Shown: positions 8,314 through 18,462 of the stretch, one piece after another
Numbering within the stretch: the first letter of the stretch is position 1
How the letters are laid out: the number at the start of each line of letters is the position of its first letter
Assembly: GCF_030542105.1 (NCBI RefSeq)
Contig: NZ_JAUOFB010000001.1
Coordinates: 1,302,001 to 1,366,000, forward strand
Reading direction: 5' to 3'
From: Hymenobacter sp. BT730
GTDB taxonomy: Bacteria; Bacteroidota; Bacteroidia; Cytophagales; Hymenobacteraceae
Length of the DNA stretch: 64,000 nucleotides
The notes under the pieces: generated by a model
The model's database searches: none
The model's input: only the letters and a program-made list of their open reading frames with translations
What the model was told of the DNA's origin: nothing
Made by a program: the position numbers and the translations under genes

Positions 8314-8357
8314 GCAGAATACGTAGCGCTGGAAATTTTCAAAGCCACGTATTCTGC
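8314..8357 (-). terminator. Hairpin between dnaE and trxA
   Basis: An 11-bp perfect inverted repeat (8314-8324 with 8347-8357) with a 22-base loop lies 20 bases beyond the dnaE stop codon. There is no T tract, so it may be a weak terminator or an mRNA-stabilising hairpin. Confidence 0.4.
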
Positions 8358-8377
8358 ATTCTGATTTGCATAGTTGC

Positions 8378-11300
8378 TTAAATCAGCTGGCAGGCCTCAA
8401 TTTCCATTTCCCGCATCTTCCGGATAAATTCTTTGGGCTCGATGCGGTATCGGCGCGAGTACATGTCCACCGTCATATGCTCGTGGGGCTCGGCGAACTT
8501 AATTTCCAGCTTCTTGGAACCAGCACAACCTTCTACAGCTTCCATAAAACGGTCCATGAACGGCTCCGTAATAGTGCGCAAATCCAGCTGCACGCGCACG
8601 CCATTCGCCAGTTTCTCGGCCACGTTGAACAGCGGCTCCATGGTCAGGATCTTGAATTCGAACTGGTCGGAGTCGCGGAAGCGCTGGGCATATTTGCCCC
8701 GGATGTACATGGGCGGCACCTGCTCCTTGTCGTAGTTGCGGGGGTTAATCAGGGCCGAGAAGCGCGAGTAATCGTCGCGGAAAAGCGCTAGGTTGAGGGA
8801 GGATTCGTAGTCTTCCACCGTAAACGACACAAAAGGCTGGCCGGTCTTGGTGGTTTTGAACAGGACGTTGGTAATCAGACCTGCTACCGTCACCTCGCGG
8901 TTTTTGTAGCTCTCTACCTTGTCTAGACCGCAGGTGCAGTAAGAGTCAATTTCCAGCTTGAAGTCATCCAGCGGATGCCCAGAGAGGTAGAAGCCTATTA
9001 CTTCCTTTTCGCGCCGCAGCACCTCAGTGGCTGCCCAGGGCTCCATGTCGGCCACTTTCGGTAGCGGCATGGCTACGGCCCCAAAGGCCCCGCCGCCAAA
9101 CAGGCTTTGCTGCGCCGAATCCTGGTCAGCCTGGAACTGTTGGCCCATGCGTACGGCCTTCTCAATCAGGTTCTGGTCGCCAGCCGGAGCTTCCAGGAAC
9201 TGCCGGCGGTGGTAGCGCTCAAACGAGTCAAAAGCCCCGGACAAAGCCAGACTTTCAAACGTCTTCTTATTCACGGCCCGCAGATTCACGCGCTTCGAGA
9301 AATCGAAAATATCCGTGAACGGGCCCTTCTTGCCGCGCTCCTGCACAATGTTTTCAATGGCCGCTTCGCCGGCACCCTTTACCGCCGCCATGCCAAAGCG
9401 AATCTGGCCCTTGTCGTTCACGTTGAACTTCAGGATAGATTCATTCACATCAGGGCCCAGTACGGGCACGCCCTGCTTGCGGGCCTCCTCAATAAAGAAC
9501 GTCACCTTCTTGATGTCGCCCATGTTGTTGGTGAGCACTGCCGCCATGTACTCGGCGGGGTAGTTGGCCTTCAGGTAGCCGGTCTGGTAAGCCACTACGG
9601 AGTAGGCGGCGGAGTGCGAGCGGTTGAAGCCGTAGGCCGCAAACTTCTCCATCACGTCAAACACTTCAGAGGCCTTTTTCGCGGGAATGTTGTGCAGCTT
9701 TTTGGCGCCTTCCACAAACTTTTCCCGCTCCTGGGCCATCTTCTTCATGTCCTTCTTACCCATGGCGCGGCGTAGCAAATCAGCGCCACCTAGGGAGTAA
9801 CCGGCCAGAATCTGAGCAGCTTGCATAATCTGCTCCTGGTACACCATAATGCCCTGGGAGTAGTTCAGGATGGGCTCCAGCAGCTCGTGCGGGTATTCCA
9901 CCGGCTCGCGGCCGTGCTTGCGGTTGATGAAGTTCGGAATGAACTGCATAGGGCCCGGCCGGTACAGGGCGTTCATGGCAATCAGGTCCTCAATATTGGT
10001 AGGCTTGAGGTCCTTGAGGTACATGCGCATGCCTTCCGACTCGAACTGGAACGTGCCGATGGTGTCGCCCCGCTGATACAGCTCATACGTCTTGGGGTCG
10101 TCAATCGGGATTTCGTCGATGTCGATTTTGATGCCGTGATTCTGCTCAATCAGGTTGATAGCATCCACGATGATGGTCAGGGTTTTCAGCCCCAGGAAGT
10201 CCATCTTCAGCATCCCGGCACTCTCAATCACCTTGCCGTCGAACTGCGTTATCAGCAGGTCCGAGTCCTTGGAAGTGGAAACGGGAATGTACTTGGTGAT
10301 GTCGTCGGGGGCAATGATGACGCCGGCGGCGTGAATGCCGGTGTTGCGGACGGAGCCTTCCAGCTTCTCGGCCAGGCGCAGAATCTGCCCGCGCAGGTTG
10401 TCGGGTGAGTCGTCGCGCCGGATCATGTCCAGCTCCTGATTTTCGGCAAAAGCCTTGGCCAGCGTCGTGCCTACCTGTTCGGGCACCATCTTCACTAGGT
10501 CGTTGGCCTGGGGGAGGGGCAAATCCATAGCGCGGGCCACGTCCTTAATGCTGGACTTGGCGGCCATGGTACCGAAGGTGATGATCTGGGCCACCTGCGT
10601 TTTACCGTACTTATCCACCACGTAGTCAATAACTTTCTGACGGTTCACGTCGTCAAAGTCAATATCAATATCGGGCATGGACACCCGCTCCGGATTCAGG
10701 AAACGTTCGAACAGGAGCGAGTACTTAATCGGGTCGATGTTGGTGATACCAATGCAATACGCTACAGCGGAACCAGCCGCAGAGCCCCGGCCCGGACCTA
10801 CTGCCACGCCAATGTTGCGGCCGTGGTTAATGAAGTCCTGAGTGATGAGGAAGTAGCCCGCAAACCCCATGGTTTCAATCACGCGCAGCTCGTAGTCAAG
10901 GCGCTCCTCAATTTCCGGGGTGCGCTCAGAGTAGCGGCGTTTAGGCCCTTCAAAAGCGCCCTTATAAGTGAGGTAGCGCAGGAAGGCGTCGGCGGTGGGG
11001 TGCTCGGGCGGGAGGGGGAAGTTGGGAAGCAGAATATCACGCTGCAGCTTGGGCGGCGTAATCTTGTCCACAATTTCGTTGGTGTTATCCACGCTTTCCG
11101 GCACGTCGCGGAAAAGCCGGTTCATCTCCTCCTGAGTCTTGAAGTAGAACTGGTCGTTGGGGAAACCGAAGCGGGCCCGGGGCTTAGGCATCTGGGCTTC
11201 CTCATCAATGCGCATGAGCTGGCGGCGTACCTGGTCGTCGGAGCTGGCCAGGGGGCGCAGGTTGTCCAAGTGGTCATACAGCACCTTGTTGTCCTGCGAC

Positions 11301-12064
11301 ATCAGCCGGAAATACTTGGTCTGAAAGTCGCCGACCGGAATGCTGTGTTCCTCTCCGGTATTAACGCACAGCAAAATGTCATGCGGGGCAAAGTCCGTCT
11401 GCTCCACGTAGTGGGAGTCGTTGGTGCAGATAACCTTGACGTTGTATTTCTGGGCCCAGCGCAGCAATACCTGGTTCAGGTCTTCCTGACTTTTGCCGGT
11501 ATTATCAATGTTCTTGAGCCCGTGCCGCTGAATCTCAAGGTAGTAGTCGTCGCCAAATACATCCAGCCACCACTGCAGCATTTTCTCGGCTTCTTCCTCC
11601 GATTTCCAGAGCAGCGCCTGCGGAATCTCGGCGCCAATGCAGCAGCTGGTGGCAATCAGGCCTTCGTGGTACTGCAGCAACAGCTCTTTATCGATACGCG
11701 GATACTTGGAGTACACGCCCTCAATGAAGCTCATGGAGCAGAGCTTGGCCAGATTCTGGTAGCCGGCCTGGTCCTTGGCCAGCAGTAGCTGGTGGTGGCG
11801 CACGTCCCGCTCGCCCTTTTCCCGACTGAAGCTTTTCTTGTGGCGGTCTTCTACCAGATAAAACTCGCAGCCCACAATGGGCTTCACATTATACTTATTC
11901 GCCTCGGCCACAAAGTTGAACGCCCCGAACATGTTGCCGTGGTCGGTGAGGGCAACAGCGGGCATTCCATCGGCCTGGGCCTTCTTCATCAAAGCCGATA
12001 TGCTGGCCTGACCATCGAGAAGGGAATATTGCGTATGGCTGTGAAGGTGCGAGAAAACGGGCAT
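8378..12064 (-). CDS. dnaE: DNA polymerase III alpha subunit
   Basis: A 1228-residue replicative polymerase. The N-terminal PHP domain starts at HLHSHTQYSLLDG and has TDHGNM further on; its metal-ligand pattern looks preserved, so a PHP proofreading nuclease is possible. The polymerase core follows: GPGRGSAAGS, then MPDIDIDFDD with the catalytic aspartates (about residue 465), then the fingers segment ending in RRAMGKKD. Helix-hairpin-helix and OB-fold domains fill the C-terminal third (OB near VTVAGLITNVLFKTTKTGQPF). No intein or frameshift is seen. The protein copies the chromosome with the beta clamp. The gene lies upstream of trxA on the same strand. Confidence 0.97.
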   Translation of the reverse strand: MPVFSHLHSHTQYSLLDGQASISALMKKAQADGMPAVALTDHGNMFGAFNFVAEANKYNVKPIVGCEFYLVEDRHKKSFSREKGERDVRHHQLLLAKDQAGYQNLAKLCSMSFIEGVYSKYPRIDKELLLQYHEGLIATSCCIGAEIPQALLWKSEEEAEKMLQWWLDVFGDDYYLEIQRHGLKNIDNTGKSQEDLNQVLLRWAQKYNVKVICTNDSHYVEQTDFAPHDILLCVNTGEEHSIPVGDFQTKYFRLMSQDNKVLYDHLDNLRPLASSDDQVRRQLMRIDEEAQMPKPRARFGFPNDQFYFKTQEEMNRLFRDVPESVDNTNEIVDKITPPKLQRDILLPNFPLPPEHPTADAFLRYLTYKGAFEGPKRRYSERTPEIEERLDYELRVIETMGFAGYFLITQDFINHGRNIGVAVGPGRGSAAGSAVAYCIGITNIDPIKYSLLFERFLNPERVSMPDIDIDFDDVNRQKVIDYVVDKYGKTQVAQIITFGTMAAKSSIKDVARAMDLPLPQANDLVKMVPEQVGTTLAKAFAENQELDMIRRDDSPDNLRGQILRLAEKLEGSVRNTGIHAAGVIIAPDDITKYIPVSTSKDSDLLITQFDGKVIESAGMLKMDFLGLKTLTIIVDAINLIEQNHGIKIDIDEIPIDDPKTYELYQRGDTIGTFQFESEGMRMYLKDLKPTNIEDLIAMNALYRPGPMQFIPNFINRKHGREPVEYPHELLEPILNYSQGIMVYQEQIMQAAQILAGYSLGGADLLRRAMGKKDMKKMAQEREKFVEGAKKLHNIPAKKASEVFDVMEKFAAYGFNRSHSAAYSVVAYQTGYLKANYPAEYMAAVLTNNMGDIKKVTFFIEEARKQGVPVLGPDVNESILKFNVNDKGQIRFGMAAVKGAGEAAIENIVQERGKKGPFTDIFDFSKRVNLRAVNKKTFESLALSGAFDSFERYHRRQFLEAPAGDQNLIEKAVRMGQQFQADQDSAQQSLFGGGAFGAVAMPLPKVADMEPWAATEVLRREKEVIGFYLSGHPLDDFKLEIDSYCTCGLDKVESYKNREVTVAGLITNVLFKTTKTGQPFVSFTVEDYESSLNLALFRDDYSRFSALINPRNYDKEQVPPMYIRGKYAQRFRDSDQFEFKILTMEPLFNVAEKLANGVRVQLDLRTITEPFMDRFMEAVEGCAGSKKLEIKFAEPHEHMTVDMYSRRYRIEPKEFIRKMREMEIEACQLI

Positions 12065-12228
12065 GGCGGGTACTTCTGAAGGCTGAATCCGGAGTAGTAA
12101 GTTCTGAAATTATAGATGCCACTCAAGCCGGCAATCAGAATTCAGCACTCCGAATTAATAAGTAAAGTTACCTCCAAAAGCGGGCCCAGGAAAGATTGCG
12201 CGGTAAGGGGTTTTTATGTATCACCATA

Positions 12229-12260
12229 AAATAGGGCAACCCATATGAGCTGCCCTATTC
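12229..12260 (-). terminator. Terminator after the LysM protein gene
   Basis: A 9-bp stem (12230-12238 with 12251-12259) is followed on the minus strand by a short T-rich stretch. It sits 25 bases beyond the stop codon of the 12284-13102 gene. Confidence 0.6.
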
Positions 12261-12283
12261 AAATGGCAATATCTGGAATTTGA

Positions 12284-13102
12284 CTACTGCGCAGCCTTCA
12301 CCAGCAGCACTTCGCCAATCTTTACGCCGTCGTCCTTCTTGTTATTCCAGGCCCGTATCTGCGCCGGGGTAACACCATACTTGCGGCAAATACCGAATAG
12401 CGTGTCCCCTTTCTGAACCCTGTGTTGCGCGGGGTTAGCTGGAGCAGCTTTGGCCACTACTGACGTAGCAGGTTCTTTTTTTACCTCGGTGGGTTTGGTG
12501 GGAGCAACAGCGGGTTTAGCTACTAGAGGTTTCACTGGTGCGGTGCTGGCCGTAGGTGCTGCTGGGGTAGCGCGCACGGCAACAGGCGGAGTAGCAGCCG
12601 ATGCTGCGGGGGTGGCCGCCTTGGCAGTACCCATAAAGCCGGCGGCCTGCAGATGCTCGAATGCCTTTTTAAGCGCCGGATTTTTGGCTGCTCGCGCACT
12701 GAATTCCCGGTACTGAGGGCTGCGCTGCAAGGTTTGCAGCTCTACCTGCCAGGGCTGCTGCCGCAGGCGCTGAGCCAGTACCTGCTGCTGCTCGCGAGGG
12801 AGGCTGGCGGTGTAGAAGCTCAGGCGCTTGTTCATAGCTGGTACCTCTACCAGAGCCGCCTCAATCAACTGCACGGCGCGGGTATCATTCGGCTCGAAAT
12901 AAATATTGTGGAGCTGCCGCACGCTGGCTTGCACTAGTCCCGTCATCACCCGCACGGAGTCTTCGGAGAGTGCCGGCAAAGTAGCAACCGGGGCAGCGGG
13001 CACAACAGGAGCAACAGCCGGCGCAGGCTGCTGAGCCTGCGCTGACAGGGAAGCTGCTGTCAAACCGGTAAGAACTAGAAAGAAGCTGGAAGAAAAACGC
13101 AT
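12284..13102 (-). CDS. Exported LysM-domain protein
   Basis: This 272-residue protein has a signal peptide (cut near SAQAQQP). An alpha-helical region of unknown fold spans about residues 45-155. A long Ala/Pro/Thr/Val linker (about 160-225) leads to a single C-terminal LysM domain, in QHRVQKGDTLFGICRKYGVTPAQIRAWN split by context (about 228-272). LysM binds N-acetylglucosamine in peptidoglycan, so the protein probably sits on the cell wall in the periplasm. It lies 33 bases downstream of the lytic transglycosylase gene on the same strand and is probably co-transcribed with it. The helical domain is not recognised. Confidence 0.82.
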   Translation of the reverse strand: MRFSSSFFLVLTGLTAASLSAQAQQPAPAVAPVVPAAPVATLPALSEDSVRVMTGLVQASVRQLHNIYFEPNDTRAVQLIEAALVEVPAMNKRLSFYTASLPREQQQVLAQRLRQQPWQVELQTLQRSPQYREFSARAAKNPALKKAFEHLQAAGFMGTAKAATPAASAATPPVAVRATPAAPTASTAPVKPLVAKPAVAPTKPTEVKKEPATSVVAKAAPANPAQHRVQKGDTLFGICRKYGVTPAQIRAWNNKKDDGVKIGEVLLVKAAQ

Positions 13103-13135
13103 TGTAACAGGAAGAAACTGCCAAAGGCAGCAGGC

Positions 13136-15388
13136 TTATTTGGCAGGCTTAATTTCCAGCTTATCGCCGGGTTTCACGTTGAAGTCAGGCTTGTTATTCC
13201 ACTCCATAATCTGCTTAATGGTGACGCCGTACTTGCGCGAAATGCTGTACATCGACTCACCTTTCACCACCGTGTGCTGCACCGTGGGTACTACGGCCGG
13301 AGCAGCTTCCGCCGTTGCCGGGGCTGCTTCCGTTGCGGGAGCTGCTACTGGCTCAGAAGCCGGCGCTACTACACGCAGCGTCTGGCCAATGCGCAGGGAG
13401 GGGTTGGAGGGCAGGCTATTCCAGGTAATTAACTCAGCTGGGCGCAGGCCATAGCGGCGCGCTACGCTGTACAGACTTTCTTTAGGCTGCACCACGTGTA
13501 TGCCATTGGCTGGTACTGGCTCAACAGTGGTAGCGGTTTGTGGGGCCGTAGCCGGGGCTGGTTGTGCCGCAGGGGCGGGAGTGGGTTGCACTGTCTGCGC
13601 CGCGGGGACAACCGGCTGGCTAGTAGCTGCGGGAACCGGAGTTTCCGCCTGAGTTACATCAACTGCTTCCGATGAAGATGGTGCCGCCGCCTGTTCAGGA
13701 GCTTCTGCTACAGGTGCTGGCTCATCGGCCACGGGAGCGGGTGGGGGCAGGTTGCGCTCATTCTGCGTGCCACTGTAAATAGCCCGGTTGGGTTTGGCCG
13801 GCTGGGCAGCCGGGGCAGGTGCCGGAGCGTGTTCTGCTACCGATGCTTCGGCAGTGAGCGGTGCTTCTTCCGCCTTCTTGGTAGCAGGGGAAGTAACCTT
13901 GGCGGTGGGCTTGCTGGTCGTCTTTTTCAGCAGACGGCCGAGTTTAGAAGCGGTACTGGCGCTGTCTGCTTCCTCTTCCGCGTCGGGGCTGTCGTCCAGC
14001 ACGCGCTGGCCAGAAGCGGTGCGGCCGCTGTATACGTCGGTGTTATCCTCCCGGCGCGTACGGGCCGGAGCTGGTGTGGCGGCGGTAGGGGAAGCGGCAT
14101 TGCGCTCAAATGCTGCCAGCGCCGCCGGGTTGTTAACGGGCAGGTATTCTACTGCCGTTTCCCGGGGGCGCGTGTGTTGCATCCACATCAGGCGGCCGGG
14201 CCGCAACTCCTCATTGCGGGCCATGCGGTTTTTGCTCCAGATGGCTTTGGAGCGTACCCCGTATTTCTGCGATACCGTGGCTACACTTTCGCCGGGCTGC
14301 GCAATGTGGTATTCCACCTCTGCTCTGTCGCGCTTTTTCTGCACGAAGTAGGCTTGCCCGGGCGTAATATTATCGAACAGAAACAAGTCATTGTACTTCA
14401 TCAGCTTACGCACTTTCAAGCCAGCGCGCTTGGCCAGACTCTCCTTGCTGTCGCCGGGCAGGGCAACCAGCGCCCGTAGCCCATTTATGCGGACGAAGTC
14501 GGCGTTTTCGGGGTCGGTTTGCGGTTTGTGCACCAACTCGGTAGCTACCTGCTTTTGCTGCACGGCCATAGCCGTAAGCTGCAGCGGATCGGTAACGGGC
14601 ACGATGAGCGTGTAGCTGCGGCCAGCGGGCACTGCGGTAGCCAGCAGCCAGCGGTTGTGGCGGGTCAGATCCTCCGCATTGGTGTGCAACAGCGTGGCTA
14701 CCTGCGGCAACTGCTGACCGGCTACGGCCGGAAACTCCTGCAGTACCAGCGCAGGTTTGGGGTTTTGCCCACAGGCCGACTCATAGGCTACTTTATGCGC
14801 CAGGAAGGTGAGAATGTACGGGTGTGTCTTCTCCGAAACTTCCATTTCGGTAGCCCCGGCATCTGTCGGGAGAGTGTAGGGGCGGGCGCCGCTCACGCCC
14901 AGGTTATAGCTCAGCAGGGAGTTTAGCCAGTTATGATACGTGTTGTTGCTGCGTACCAGATATTTGGCAGCAGCCCTGGTAGAGGCTGCAATATGCTTAC
15001 GCTCATCTACCACTTCGTTTACCAGCAAGCCAAAGTCCTGCGCCGATTCGCGCTTGAATTGCCAGTAGCCTACGGCATCATGAATACTTTGCGCATCACC
15101 TTGCAAACCGCTTTCCTGAATAGCTAAGAAGTGGAAATCCAGCGGGACGCCCAGCTGCTGCAGTTCCCGGTCAATCAGTGGGAAATGCGCGTCGGCCAGG
15201 GCTACCCGGTTTTGGAAAGATGCCGTATGGCGCCGCAGGGCATCTACTTTCTGCTGAATAACGGTGCGGCCCCCATCGGTGAGGCGCACATGCAGCCCTC
15301 CCAGATATAGGTCAGCCGGAACGGCTACACTTTGGGCCAGCAGAAACTCCGGCAACAGGCAGAAAAGAGCGAGTAATAGTTTTTTCAT
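13136..15388 (-). CDS. Lytic transglycosylase with LysM repeats (MltD-like)
   Basis: A 750-residue exported protein. The ATG at 15388 is chosen because a signal peptide (KKLLLALFCLLPEFLLAQS) follows directly and because a terminator hairpin lies just upstream, inside any longer reading frame. An SLT transglycosylase domain occupies about residues 60-200, with the catalytic glutamate in LAIQESGLQG (Glu92) and the GYWQF motif. LysM domains follow: one near residues 365-410 (YHIAQPGESVATVSQKYG) and two at the C-terminus (HVVQPKESLYSVARRYG and HTVVKGESMYSISRKYG). A long Ala/Pro/Thr-rich spacer separates them. The enzyme would cut peptidoglycan glycan strands to anhydromuropeptides. Confidence 0.92.
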   Translation of the reverse strand: MKKLLLALFCLLPEFLLAQSVAVPADLYLGGLHVRLTDGGRTVIQQKVDALRRHTASFQNRVALADAHFPLIDRELQQLGVPLDFHFLAIQESGLQGDAQSIHDAVGYWQFKRESAQDFGLLVNEVVDERKHIAASTRAAAKYLVRSNNTYHNWLNSLLSYNLGVSGARPYTLPTDAGATEMEVSEKTHPYILTFLAHKVAYESACGQNPKPALVLQEFPAVAGQQLPQVATLLHTNAEDLTRHNRWLLATAVPAGRSYTLIVPVTDPLQLTAMAVQQKQVATELVHKPQTDPENADFVRINGLRALVALPGDSKESLAKRAGLKVRKLMKYNDLFLFDNITPGQAYFVQKKRDRAEVEYHIAQPGESVATVSQKYGVRSKAIWSKNRMARNEELRPGRLMWMQHTRPRETAVEYLPVNNPAALAAFERNAASPTAATPAPARTRREDNTDVYSGRTASGQRVLDDSPDAEEEADSASTASKLGRLLKKTTSKPTAKVTSPATKKAEEAPLTAEASVAEHAPAPAPAAQPAKPNRAIYSGTQNERNLPPPAPVADEPAPVAEAPEQAAAPSSSEAVDVTQAETPVPAATSQPVVPAAQTVQPTPAPAAQPAPATAPQTATTVEPVPANGIHVVQPKESLYSVARRYGLRPAELITWNSLPSNPSLRIGQTLRVVAPASEPVAAPATEAAPATAEAAPAVVPTVQHTVVKGESMYSISRKYGVTIKQIMEWNNKPDFNVKPGDKLEIKPAK

Positions 15389-15390
15389 CG

Positions 15391-15447
15391 GCAAAAAAAG
15401 AAGGCTAGTAAAGTTCAGCCTGAATAAACTGCCGACTTTACTAGCCT
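15391..15447 (-). terminator. Terminator after the outer-membrane barrel gene
   Basis: A 13-bp perfect stem (15402-15414 with 15435-15447) with a 20-base loop is followed on the minus strand by a T-rich run. It separates the barrel gene (ending at 15530) from the transglycosylase start at 15388. Confidence 0.8.
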
Positions 15448-15529
15448 CCAAAATAGGCGAAATATCCCGTTTATTGGGTATTTGCCCCACAAATACAACT
15501 ATTCCCGGCTTCTGTACCGTGGTACCCCA

Positions 15530-18358
15530 CTAGGGACGGGCAGGTGCGGGGCCGCTGCCCGTATTGCGCAGGTTGTAGGTAAACATCAACATGAAATAGC
15601 GCTGCAGAATATCAGTGCGCACGTCTTCAATGTAGGTTTCCGTGGTGTTTCGCTGAATGCTGCGGTTTTGCCCCAGCAGGTCAAAGGCGTACAGCTTTAA
15701 TTCGCCCTGCTGTTTAGCAAATAGCTTTTTGCCCACACTGGCATTCCAGAGTACATACTGCTGGTTGAAGCCGGCCGTAAGCCCACTGTTCGCCTGGTGC
15801 GTGAGGTCTGTTGTGATATTAAAACCATTCGCCACAATCCAGTTCAGGCGGGCCCGCGAGTTCTGTACGAAGTAGTTGGTATTCAGCTGCTGTTGCAGGG
15901 TATTGCGCACAAAGCTCAGGTTTGAGTTCGATGACAATGTGAAGTCCAGCTTCTCGCTGATGTTGCTGCTCAGCACTACGCCGGCTCCCAGAGCCGGGGT
16001 TTGGGCGTAGTTGAGGGCCCCGTTAATGAGGCCCGGCGTACGCGAATATGTAGCCGAAGCATTCAGATTCAGGTTCGACTTCAAAGCGGCCAGTGGCACG
16101 CCATAGTTCAGGAAAGAGCGTAGCGTGAATTGACGGTCCAGGTTGACGGGGCGTGTGAGTTGGGCGCCGGCCGGCAGGGTTACACTTTCATTCAGCACAC
16201 TATCCCGGGTAGAAATAAGAGTGCTGTTGCTGATGGGGTTTTGGGTGTATGAGCCGCCAATCAAAGCAAAGAAGTTGGTTGACTTCTCGGGCTTAGCCGC
16301 CGAATAGCGCAGAAACAGATTGTGCTGATACTCCTGTTTCAGGGCGGGGTTGCCGGTGGTCAGCTGGAGCGGGTTGGCATTATTGACCACTTCCTGCAGC
16401 TGGCTGATGCTGGGCGGCGAGGTATTGGTGCGGTAGTTCAGCCGCAGGTTTTTCTGCTGCGTGAACTTGTACTGCAGCATGGCCGTGGGCAGCGCATTCA
16501 GGAAGGTATAGCGCCCCGAGGTAACCAGCGGAAATTCCTGGTCGCGGGTAAGCGTAGCCCGCTGCACCGATACCCCTACCATAGCCTGAAACTGCTTGGT
16601 CTGGCGGCGGTAGCTGGTACCCAGTGCCTGCGTTAGATACGCATTGGTAAAAACATTGCTCAGCGCTGTATCAGGGATGCTATAGCTCTGGTCGCCCTCG
16701 TTCAGGTTATAGGTACGCTTGTCTGAGTTGCTGGGGGCATAGCGCAAATCGTAGCTGGCCTGCAGAAAGTCCTGCTTGCTGAGCGGCTCGGAATAGTTGA
16801 TGCTGGACGCCAGATTCCAGCCGCTTTGCGTGAGGCGGGAGAACTGGTCCAGGTTGGCACCTGCTACCGTGGAGTTGGTCGTGAGCAGGGTGCTGGTGCC
16901 GTTCTTATCGTTGTAGCCCGTAGTAGCGCCAATGGAGAGCGTACGGCCGGGCTTGCCAAAGCGGTGACGGAACAGCAGCTCATTGTTGAAATTGATGCCG
17001 TTGTATTTAGAGCCATAATTGCTGGTGAGGTTGCTCACCGGCGTTTCGCCATTCAGCGTCTGGCCCAGCAGGTTGTTGGTGCCATCATTTTGCTGATACG
17101 AGAAGCGGGGCCGCACCAGCAGCGAGTTCATCGAGTCAATCTTGTAATCCAGCCGGAAATTGAGCCGGTGGTTCGTGTTATGGCTATTGCTTGTCGAGTT
17201 TTCGATGTAGTTCTGGTCGGCAGCAGAAGGCAGAATATACTGCCGGAAGGTGTTGCTGCCGAGGTTGTTGTTGTTACGGTTGAAGAAGTAACTGCCCGTG
17301 ACTTCCAGCTTCTGCCCCCATTTATCGGCGTAGTTAATGCCCAGCGCGTGCGTGGTATTAATGCCGTTGTTCTGGTTGGTCAGGAAGTCGCTGGCCCCGC
17401 CGCCACCCTGGCCGCCGCGCTGGCCACCACCCGCACCGCCACCACGGGGAGCACCGCCGCCCTGGCCACCGCGGCGGCCCCCCTGCTGCGAGTTGCCCAC
17501 CACGCCCAGCAAATCCTCGGTACCGAAGTTCTGCTCGTTCACGTTGTTGGACTGCGCCACCACGGAAATGCGCCGGTCGCCTTGGAAAGAGTTGATGTTG
17601 CCGCTGGCCCGGTACCGCTCTGGCCCGCCACCTACGCTAATGCGCCCAAACTGTCCATTCCGGAATTGCGGCTTGGTAACAATGTTGATGGTTTTGGCCG
17701 CGTTACCATCGTCGATGCCGGAGAACTGCGCCTGCTCGCTTTTCTTGTCGAAGACCTCGATTTTATCAATTACCTCGGCCGGAATATTCTTGAGCACAGC
17801 ACTGGCATCGTCGCCGAAAAACTGCTTGCCATCTACCAGTACCTGGCGCACATCTTCGCCCTGCGCCTGCACTTTGCCATCTACAACTGATACACCAGGC
17901 ATTTTGGTAATCAGGTCCTGGGCATCGGCATCGGGGTTAGTTTTGAAAGCTTTGGCGCTGTACTGAGCGGTGTCGCCCTTTTGCACAGCGGCCGCGGCCC
18001 GGCCTACTACCTCCACGTTTTTAAGCGTAACCCCTCCGGCGCGCAGCGTAACCGCGCCCAGTACCAATGGCTGAGTGCCCACCCGCACCGTGCGGCGCAA
18101 TGTCTGATATCCCAGGAAGGAGGCCGTTAGTACATAAGGCCCTGGCGTCACATTGGATAAGGTGAAATTGCCGCTGGCATCGGCGGCAGTGCCTTGTTTT
18201 ACGGAATCAGGCAGGTGAATGAGTACCACATTGGCCCCACCCAGTGGCGTTTGGTCAGCACCATCTACTATGCGCCCGCTCACCGAGCCAGTTTGCGCAA
18301 AAGCAGAAGTGAAGGCGGAGAAAAGAAGTACAAGAAGGAGGTAAGCAGATTTTTGCAT
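15530..18358 (-). CDS. Outer-membrane beta-barrel protein with CarboxypepD_reg domain (TonB-receptor-like)
   Basis: A 942-residue protein. I start it at the ATG ending at 18358, directly before the signal peptide QKSAYLLLVLLFSAFTSAFA. An Ig-like carboxypeptidase-regulatory domain follows (about residues 25-105, GSVSGRIVDGADQTPLGGANV). Next comes a plug-like region (about 120-220, DLITKMPGVSVVDGKVQAQGE and VLVDGKQFFGDD). The rest is a barrel of the 'outer membrane protein beta-barrel' type. An unusual Gly/Arg/Gln-rich loop occupies about residues 285-325. The substrate is unknown; no SusD-like partner is adjacent. It may be a TonB-dependent transporter or a related barrel. Confidence 0.85.
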   Translation of the reverse strand: MQKSAYLLLVLLFSAFTSAFAQTGSVSGRIVDGADQTPLGGANVVLIHLPDSVKQGTAADASGNFTLSNVTPGPYVLTASFLGYQTLRRTVRVGTQPLVLGAVTLRAGGVTLKNVEVVGRAAAAVQKGDTAQYSAKAFKTNPDADAQDLITKMPGVSVVDGKVQAQGEDVRQVLVDGKQFFGDDASAVLKNIPAEVIDKIEVFDKKSEQAQFSGIDDGNAAKTINIVTKPQFRNGQFGRISVGGGPERYRASGNINSFQGDRRISVVAQSNNVNEQNFGTEDLLGVVGNSQQGGRRGGQGGGAPRGGGAGGGQRGGQGGGGASDFLTNQNNGINTTHALGINYADKWGQKLEVTGSYFFNRNNNNLGSNTFRQYILPSAADQNYIENSTSNSHNTNHRLNFRLDYKIDSMNSLLVRPRFSYQQNDGTNNLLGQTLNGETPVSNLTSNYGSKYNGINFNNELLFRHRFGKPGRTLSIGATTGYNDKNGTSTLLTTNSTVAGANLDQFSRLTQSGWNLASSINYSEPLSKQDFLQASYDLRYAPSNSDKRTYNLNEGDQSYSIPDTALSNVFTNAYLTQALGTSYRRQTKQFQAMVGVSVQRATLTRDQEFPLVTSGRYTFLNALPTAMLQYKFTQQKNLRLNYRTNTSPPSISQLQEVVNNANPLQLTTGNPALKQEYQHNLFLRYSAAKPEKSTNFFALIGGSYTQNPISNSTLISTRDSVLNESVTLPAGAQLTRPVNLDRQFTLRSFLNYGVPLAALKSNLNLNASATYSRTPGLINGALNYAQTPALGAGVVLSSNISEKLDFTLSSNSNLSFVRNTLQQQLNTNYFVQNSRARLNWIVANGFNITTDLTHQANSGLTAGFNQQYVLWNASVGKKLFAKQQGELKLYAFDLLGQNRSIQRNTTETYIEDVRTDILQRYFMLMFTYNLRNTGSGPAPARP

Positions 18359-18462
18359 TGCATCAGGAACAGGCCACATGGGATACAGACACCAGAATTA
18401 GGGTTCCGTTTAACGGATTCCACAAAAAATGGCTAAGTAACAGCAGCTCAGCAGGATAAAAA

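Noticed and set aside
10823..11788. 321-codon open frame on the plus strand inside dnaE
   Set aside because: It lies opposite a well-conserved dnaE and encodes a sequence without any domain; GC-rich coding DNA commonly gives such antisense frames.
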